The notes under the pieces were generated by a model. The model was not told the DNA's origin. It worked only from the letters and a program-made list of their open reading frames with translations, and made no database searches. Source: Limnanthes douglasii subsp. nivea (taxonomy: Eukaryota; Streptophyta; Magnoliopsida; Brassicales; Limnanthaceae). From it: DNA of 64,000 nt. This document shows positions 58,234-64,000 of the stretch, piece by piece. Within the stretch, counting starts at the first letter, position 1. Each line of letters opens with the position of its first letter. The stretch is from contig JAUPFV010000004.1 of the NCBI GenBank assembly GCA_036936605.1, positions 290,822,009 to 290,886,008 on the forward strand, read 5' to 3'. The translations under genes and the position numbers were made by a program.

Positions 58234-58809
58234 GCTCCGAATTGGGAATGGCCTTATACAATTGTTGAAAGAGTTAAGCGTGGATCTTATCGTCTTTGAT
58301 ATTTCGAGGAGAGGATGCTACAACACCCATGAAATATTCAACATTTGAAGCTTTATTGGGAATACACATATGTTTATACTTTGGAATATTTGTTTTTAAT
58401 GGCGCACTCTTTCCTACCCTGTTGGCCTAGGAAGGTTTTAATGAGGCGTCATGTACTTGTACATATTCAACTTTATCAATAAAGTTCGTTTTTTGGCCAA
58501 TGGTTATTTTACATTTATTTGGATACTATCTTAACAAATCATCACAGATTGATCACCTTTGAGATTAGTTAAGGGAAGTATATATAGAAGTGTTTATAAC
58601 ACTTTTCGAAAAAATAACCATGTTTTACAACCATTTTACATTTGGAATTTCGAAGTGAATGTTTTAAAATTCACTGAGAATTTTGATGAGCTAATCAAGC
58701 TTAACAACACATTCATATTTTTTCGAAGAGAATTTTGCATTTAATATCGAATAGTGTAGGGAACAACGATATAAAAAGAATTTTGATATGAGGAGAAATA
58801 ATTTGTCAT
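58234..58809 (+). other. gypsy-2 integrase tail and spacer, second copy
   Basis: This matches 30000-30580: the end of integrase (NWEW, VKRGSYR) and the noncoding spacer. Similarity stops at GTCAT 58805-58809, where copia-side sequence begins. Confidence 0.75.
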
Positions 58810-60540
58810 TCATCGTGTGTACGCTTTTTCCACGGTATGTGTCAAAAAACATCTTCGTCTGTAAAGCTGTAAATTGAGGGTTTTATGCCAACCATGATGA
58901 TTTAGTATATATATAATGGTAAACTATGGATACACAATCTAAATCAGTTTCTGAAACATGTCAAATAATATAATCAACAATTCTAAATCATGTCTTAACA
59001 CATGTTGGATAAACATTATGTATGAAGAATTATTATAATGAAGCGCTACATCTCTCAGCCTCGTTCAAGAATATTTTTGGCCTAAATATTTGTAACTTAA
59101 TTATGTTGTAATTAAAACTTTTTTATAATTAAAACCATATTTTTTAGTTATGATTATTTTTATTAATGATAACGATTAAGTTCAAAACATTTAACTCCAC
59201 AAAAATTTGTTAACATTTAATTAAGAAGATTTCACGAAGGCATAACAAAACAAAATTACAATAAGATAACAATATAAAAAGAGTTCACTCTGTATGAATC
59301 TTTAATCCGATTGTACTCATTAGCGCGTATTTGTTCATCTTTCTTGCCAACGATTTTTTCATTCACCTCATTCAACTGAGGTTTGGTAATTGTGTTAATA
59401 TTACATAAAAAGAACAGCTCAAACGTCTTTTTTATGACATCACATGAAATATAAAAACCAGATAATTTGGAACCAGTATTAGATAATCTAACATAATGAA
59501 GACTTATTCCCATCTACGTGGAGGTAAGATCGGTGTGACACGATTTATACCATACATGTAGAACATGTTATATATTATTCGTGAAATCACATCAAATAAT
59601 ATATAACAAATCACGGAATTTTAAACATAAATCCTTTTTTGGATTCACTTAATGAATAAACCAAAAACCAAGAACATTTACGGGTTTGCGTGCTATTTTC
59701 CATCTAGTATTCTCTTTTGTGCCTTTGTGTTCTTTAGCGATTCTGTTTATGAAATTGAGAAACCTGTAGAATCAAATTAGAAAAAGGGAAAGAATTCCAA
59801 ATACTGAAGGAAGCGACCGTCTGTTTGATTAGGGTTTAAGATGATGAAATTTTTAAACCTAGCCCCTTATTTATAGTCTTTACAATGTGAAGCTCACATT
59901 GTAAAGCCCATCCTTTATTATTTCCCTGTGTCCGAGGATCATAACCCGATAAATTGATAATCTAATCTATATCAATGATTTATTAATTCAGGCTTAAGTG
60001 TTTACATTTGGGCCATCTTCATCACAGTGCCCAAATGCAACCTGGTTACCACACTTGAACCCGTAACGCCTTTTCACCCATAGGTCAAATTTAGTTAATT
60101 AAGTAATTATCTCGATTGATTTAAATTTGGACGACCGACTATGTTTATTTAACATGTTGGCCCAAATTATTTTCGGTCCATAATACATATTCAAATTTAA
60201 TAGGATCCCTATATTCATTATCAATGGGAAAACGGTATAACCCCGTACATGACTGATAACAATAAAGGACTAAATACATATTTCTCGTAATGTGAACAAT
60301 ATGATGCAACAATAATCATATTACCATTATCAATCAATTACTTGGGCCATTTGTAGAGCACAAACTAAGAGTAATATGGCTTGTAATCATATATATATAT
60401 ATATATATCTACTCTTAAATGGTTCCTACCTTTGGTGATCCAATACACTACAAATATCAATAAAATTTCCAAGCATATATATTACAATATATTTTAATGT
60501 GCACAATAATGCAAAATATAACATCAGATCCTATTATAAA
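58810..60540 (-). other. copia 3' noncoding region (second copy)
   Basis: Matches 42340-43960. Minus-strand GTGGGAGAG near 60543-60551 looks like the polypurine tract next to the 3' LTR. No gene is visible; an 85-residue minus ORF at 59256 is probably chance. Confidence 0.45.
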
Positions 60541-60789
60541 CTCTCCCACTGAAACTAACAATCCTCTAAATCAACTATACCCATACTAATGGTGTGTCCC
60601 TGGAAAACCTTAGGCAAAACCGTCTTTGCTAGAGGATCTTAGCTATTATGGAGTTTGTGCTGATGTGCTATATATTTATCTCATTCATCTAAACTATCTC
60701 TTTAAAATAAAATAACTTTATGTCTATGTGTTTGGACCTAGACAAGTTCCTATTACTATTAGAGTATTGCATTGCGATATTAGCCACAA

Positions 60790-61880
60790 TTACCGCTTCG
60801 ATTCCTCAAAGCACGCAACAAATATTTCCACCATGGTGGGCGATGCAATAAGTATATACTTTACACCTTTACAAGATATTGCACCTCTAACCAATAACAA
60901 TATGTTTCCTGACGTGATCTTTAGTGTATATACGCATCCACCAAAAACCGAGTCAGAATACCAAATGATCTCCAGTTTATCTGACTTCCTATATGTCAAC
61001 ATGTGCCTATTTATTCCTTATGAATACTGGAGTACCCTTTAGCTGCTTTCTAGTGATCCATGTATGGGTTACTAACACATCTCCCCAACATATTTACATC
61101 AAAGGAAATGTCTAGCCTAGCACAAACTTGTGCATATATTAAACTCCTAACCGCCGAAACATAAAAGACTATTTTTATTTCCTCAATCTCAAGTTTTGTC
61201 TTAGGAAATTGACCTAGACTAAATATGTCACCCTTTGCTATAGGGGTACTTAAGGGTTTGCAATCTGCCAATAGGTAATGCTATAACACACTTTCAATGT
61301 ATGCATTATTTGATAATCCAACAATACCACGCGAGCGATCCAAATGTATCTGGATTCCTAAAACAAAACTGACATCACAAAGATCCTTCATATCAAACTT
61401 GTCTGATAGAAATCTTTTTTTAGTGTGTGATAATTCCTTATTGTCCGAAGCAATAAATATCTCATCCACATATAATATAAGAAATATGAAATTACTCCCA
61501 CTGAACTTGTGCTTTACAAAATCCTCAACCAAATTGATCTCAAAGTCATAACTGACTATCATCTCGAGGAATTTATGATACCATTGACGAGAGGTATGTT
61601 TAAGACCATAAATGGATTTCTTAAGCCTGCACACCAGATCTTTTGTGTTACTTTCCACATAGGGTTCTGGTTGCACCATATAGATCGTTTCCTCAATATT
61701 ACTATCGAGAAAAGCGGTCCTAACATTCATCCGATGAAGCTCAAGTTCAAAATGTGCAACTAATTCCATGATTGTTATAAGGGAATCCTTTGTCGGTACC
61801 GGAACGAAGGTTTCCTTAAAATCAATCCCTTCATGCTGAGTATAACCTTTCGCTACAAGACGTGCTTTATGTCTTTCCAC
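60790..61880 (-). pseudogene. copia reverse transcriptase and RNase H (second copy)
   Basis: 61880-61281 is open for 199 residues: HKARLVAKGYTQHEGIDFKE, NVRTAFLDSNIEETIYMVQP, LKKSIYGLKHTSRQWYHKF, LYVDEIF (YVDD altered) and VSFVLGIQIHLDRSRG. 61271-61050 has CKPLSTPIAKGD and VRSLIYAQVCARLDISFDV. 61002-60790 is RNase H (LEIIWYSDSVFGGC, KGVKYILIASPT). The gene is nearly full but split at two places. Confidence 0.9.
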
Positions 61881-62014
61881 ATTACCCAGGGAATCACGTT
61901 TGGTTTTGTAAACCTATTTACAACCAATTGCCTTTTTTTCCTTCACCTAATGGGATAAGATCCCATACTGCATTGTCCTACATTTATTTATACCTTTCCT
62001 TTCATAGCGTCAAT

Positions 62015-62990
62015 CTAGTTTCGAGAGTCAGAGCTAGCCATGTCATGTGTGTATGATGAGGGATCATCTACAGGTCCAACATATAACTCATCATGCTCAT
62101 GAAAATATACTATAAATTCTAAACCTCTAGTACTCTTCATTTCTCTCGTGAACCTTCTTAAGGGAACTATTTTCTCTTGTTGTATTTCTTGAGGAGGTAG
62201 AGTTTGATCATTATGAATGATGTCATTTTGATTCCCTTGTGGAAGATTATCTTGAGGTTCATCTTCTTCTACCTGGACCATATCTGTATCCTGATTAGAA
62301 CCCTCAAGTGGAGAATAAGTGTTAATTTGAAGATTACCTTGTTCTAATGGGTCCAAAATAATTGTCATTACAACCCAATATTCTGGTACATGAGTATGCC
62401 CATTAAAACGTTCATGAATCTCTATGGATTTTTCCTCAAAATCAACATATGTTCCCTTATTCTCCCCCAAACTCAACATCATTTAGAAACTTGACCGTTC
62501 CTATCTCAAATATTGTACCAATGAGAGAATAATAAAACTCAAAACCCTCTGGAATGTTCGGAATAACCTATAAAGAAACATCTAACTTATTTTAGGTCCA
62601 GTTTCTTTTCTTGAGGTTTGTAAGTCCTCGCCTCAGCTGGACAACCCCACACATGCAAATGCTTTAAATTGGGTCTACGCCCGTTCCAAAGCTCATATGG
62701 GGTCATAATAGTAGCTTTGGTGGGTACTCGATTGAGTATATAAGGGACACATTTGATTGCTTCCCCCATAGAGATAATGGTAGAGATGAGTGATTTATCA
62801 TGCTACTAACCATATCTTTTAGTGTTAGGTTCAATCTCTTAGATACACCATTCATGCAAGGTGAACTGAGCATAGTATATTGAGGAACTATTCCACACTT
62901 CTCTAGGTACTGTACAAAGGGTCATGGACGTTGTTCACATATCTACCATAATAGTCACTACCACAGTCATATATAACGATCTTAATGCTA
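62015..62990 (-). pseudogene. copia integrase C-terminal part and linker (second copy)
   Basis: Integrase C-terminal sequence lies near 62990-62800 (YDCGSDYYGRY, EKCGIVPQYTM, NGVSKRLNLTLKDMV). 62769-62587 has CVPYILNRVPTKATIMTPYE and HLHVWGCPAEARTYKPQEKK. 62482-62015 is the acidic linker (VEEDEPQDNLPQGNQ, VPLRRFTREMKS) leading to RT. Frames are separate. Confidence 0.85.
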
Positions 62991-62999
62991 TTACCGATT

Positions 63000-63854
63000 T
63001 GTTTTTCAACTTATCCTAAAAGATTTGAACTTGTCTAGGGTCTCATGCTTTTCTTTTTTACTGGACCCTGACTCGGTCCTTTGTCATCTACCTTTTGCTT
63101 AGGCCCTGCTCTTTTTGCAGATGTAATCACATTAACCTCAGTTTTGTGCCTTTAAGTTTATCTTCCTCCTGTAAAACGTGGGAAATTAACTCAATGATAT
63201 TCCACTTTTCCCGCATGCAGTTATAGGTGGACTGGAAATACTTAAACTAGTCTGACAGTAAATGAAATATGAACCCCACTATGCATCCTCAAGTAAGTCT
63301 AAACCGATTGCCTTTCAGTTTTGGCCAATCATCGAAATTCCCAGAATGTGCTCCCGATTTTTACCTTTGCCATTATACTTTTTGGTAGCTAGCTCGATGA
63401 GCAAACGCTGCATCTCTACCTTCTCAGTTTTGGCAAAGGATTTCTCGACCTCCGCGAGAAAGAACGATGCAGTGGTAAAACCTTTAGGGACAATCCCACG
63501 TAATGCTATTTGTATCCCATGTAACAAGAGTGCCATGCATAACTTATTTGAATTCTCCCAGTTTTCATCGGCCTTAGTTTCCTGCAGTGTACTTTCCGGA
63601 CTAAGGGAGGATGGTTTGGGAGTTGACAATGCATGTTCATAATCATATACAGACAAAAACAACAGATCTTCCTTCCACAATTGGAAGTGTGGACGGTTCC
63701 CCAATAGATTGCAACCAGTGGATTCTATAATAAGAACAAACAACACAAAACACATTTGACATCTTGATATATCACTGAAAACATATGCATAAACATGTAA
63801 AACATCAAATTCCATCATAATAGATACCGGAGGGCAAATCATACTAACATGCAA
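63000..63854 (-). pseudogene. copia gag (second copy)
   Basis: 63854-63315 is open for 179 residues. The gag-like part starts at about residue 70: LWKEDLLFL, WENSNKLCMALLLHGIQIAL, then FLAEVEKSFAKTEKVEMQRL and KYNGKGKNREHILGISMI, the UBN2-type copia gag pattern. The first 60 residues are hydrophobic and probably not gag. The C-terminal gag part at about 63300-63040 runs into integrase. Confidence 0.75.
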
Positions 63855-63884
63855 TTTTATGAGTTTGAGAAAAATACCATGATC

Positions 63885-64000
63885 ATTATTTTAATTTCCT
63901 AAGTTCCAATGAGACCTTCCGGAGGACGGATGTCATTTACTTAGATTAAAATAACGCTAATTCACCTACTTAAAATAAAAAAAATTGTAATGATGAATTT
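63885..64000. repeat. repeat shared with 46478-46590
   Basis: CCTAAGTTCCAATGAGACCT (63901) and ATGTCATTTACTTAGATTAA (63929) occur in the opposite order in the first copy (46480-46580). This suggests a tandem unit of about 100 bases next to copia gag, of which each copy kept a different part. Confidence 0.6.

Larger units (their letters stand above)
51190..58809 (+). mobile_element. gypsy-2 second copy, truncated at the 3' side
   Basis: It has the same flanking ATAAG (51185-51189) and 5' LTR as 24048, so it arose by duplication of DNA already holding the insertion. It lacks the antisense gene and 3' LTR because of the deletion at 58805-58809, and contains TRIM-2 at 57025-58228. It keeps some segments better than the first copy, and has its own small deletions (21 bp before RT at 54405, about 40 bp in aRNH near 55930, about 140 bp at the TRIM-2 site). 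Confidence 0.92.
58805..64000 (-). mobile_element. Ty1/copia retrotransposon remnant (copia, second copy)
   Basis: Colinear with 42334-46560 but more complete, running off the window to the right. It retains gag (63315-63854), the full RT start (61880) and the RT-RNase H connection (61271-61050). It shares the gag-integrase fusion and YVDE box with the first copy. About 167 bases at 58888-59054 are absent from the first copy. Confidence 0.85.

Noticed and set aside
51190..58809. Second gypsy-2 as an independent insertion of the same family
   Set aside because: The same ATAAG and the same MULE flank precede both copies, so the second arose by duplication of DNA.

Overview
This window is repeat-rich nuclear DNA from a flowering plant, probably a eudicot. 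The base composition is AT-rich, introns are GT-AG, the retrotransposons are of plant Ty3/gypsy-Tat, Ty1/copia and TRIM types, and there are Mutator-like (MULE), hAT and tRNA-derived SINE sequences. I found no convincing host single-copy gene, rRNA or functional tRNA gene. Almost every coding region is a decayed transposon gene.

Layout. (1) Positions 1-5419 and 15618-about 24000 are two halves of one large MULE. It carries a transposase pseudogene on + (993-3390), a small acidic gene on - (4211-4722), a small Myb-like gene on - (about 15815-16220) and a multi-exon gene on - (16772-21904) encoding a DUF1985/plant-mobile-domain-like N-terminal part and a C-terminal Ulp1 (C48) protease. (2) The MULE is split by a Tat-lineage gypsy element on - (gypsy-1, 5420-15617, 369-bp LTRs, target duplication AGCAT). 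(3) A TRIM (22370-23171, TSD AACAC) sits in the MULE, and a second Tat element on + (gypsy-2, 24048-34409, 361-bp LTRs, TSD ATAAG) lies at its right side. (4) 34415-42333 holds a head-to-head SINE pair and an OTU-protease pseudogene split by a hAT transposon (37817-41241). (5) 42334-46560 is a copia remnant on -.

(6) 47025-64000 is a second, colinear copy of 19117-46560. It has the 5' part of the Ulp1 gene, gypsy-2 at the same integration site, then copia. The middle 11.76 kb is missing: 30576 is joined to 42338 across a 5-bp GTCAT microhomology at 58805-58809. This copy gained its own TRIM (57025-58228, TSD AAATG). The window therefore records a tandem segmental duplication followed by independent insertions and deletions in each copy.

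Two things stand out. First, the noncoding parts of the MULE, including its transposase intron, are filled with a short CpG-rich motif (ACGCGAT and relatives) that I did not find in the recognised exons. With a DUF1985/Ulp1-type gene in the same element, this resembles the VANC-plus-motif anti-silencing arrangement of Arabidopsis VANDAL elements and is the best candidate here for an undescribed system. Second, both gypsy elements carry, antisense to pol and downstream of integrase, a homologous gene with its own TATA box and a GT-AG intron. All assignments come from reading the sequence; no database search was run.
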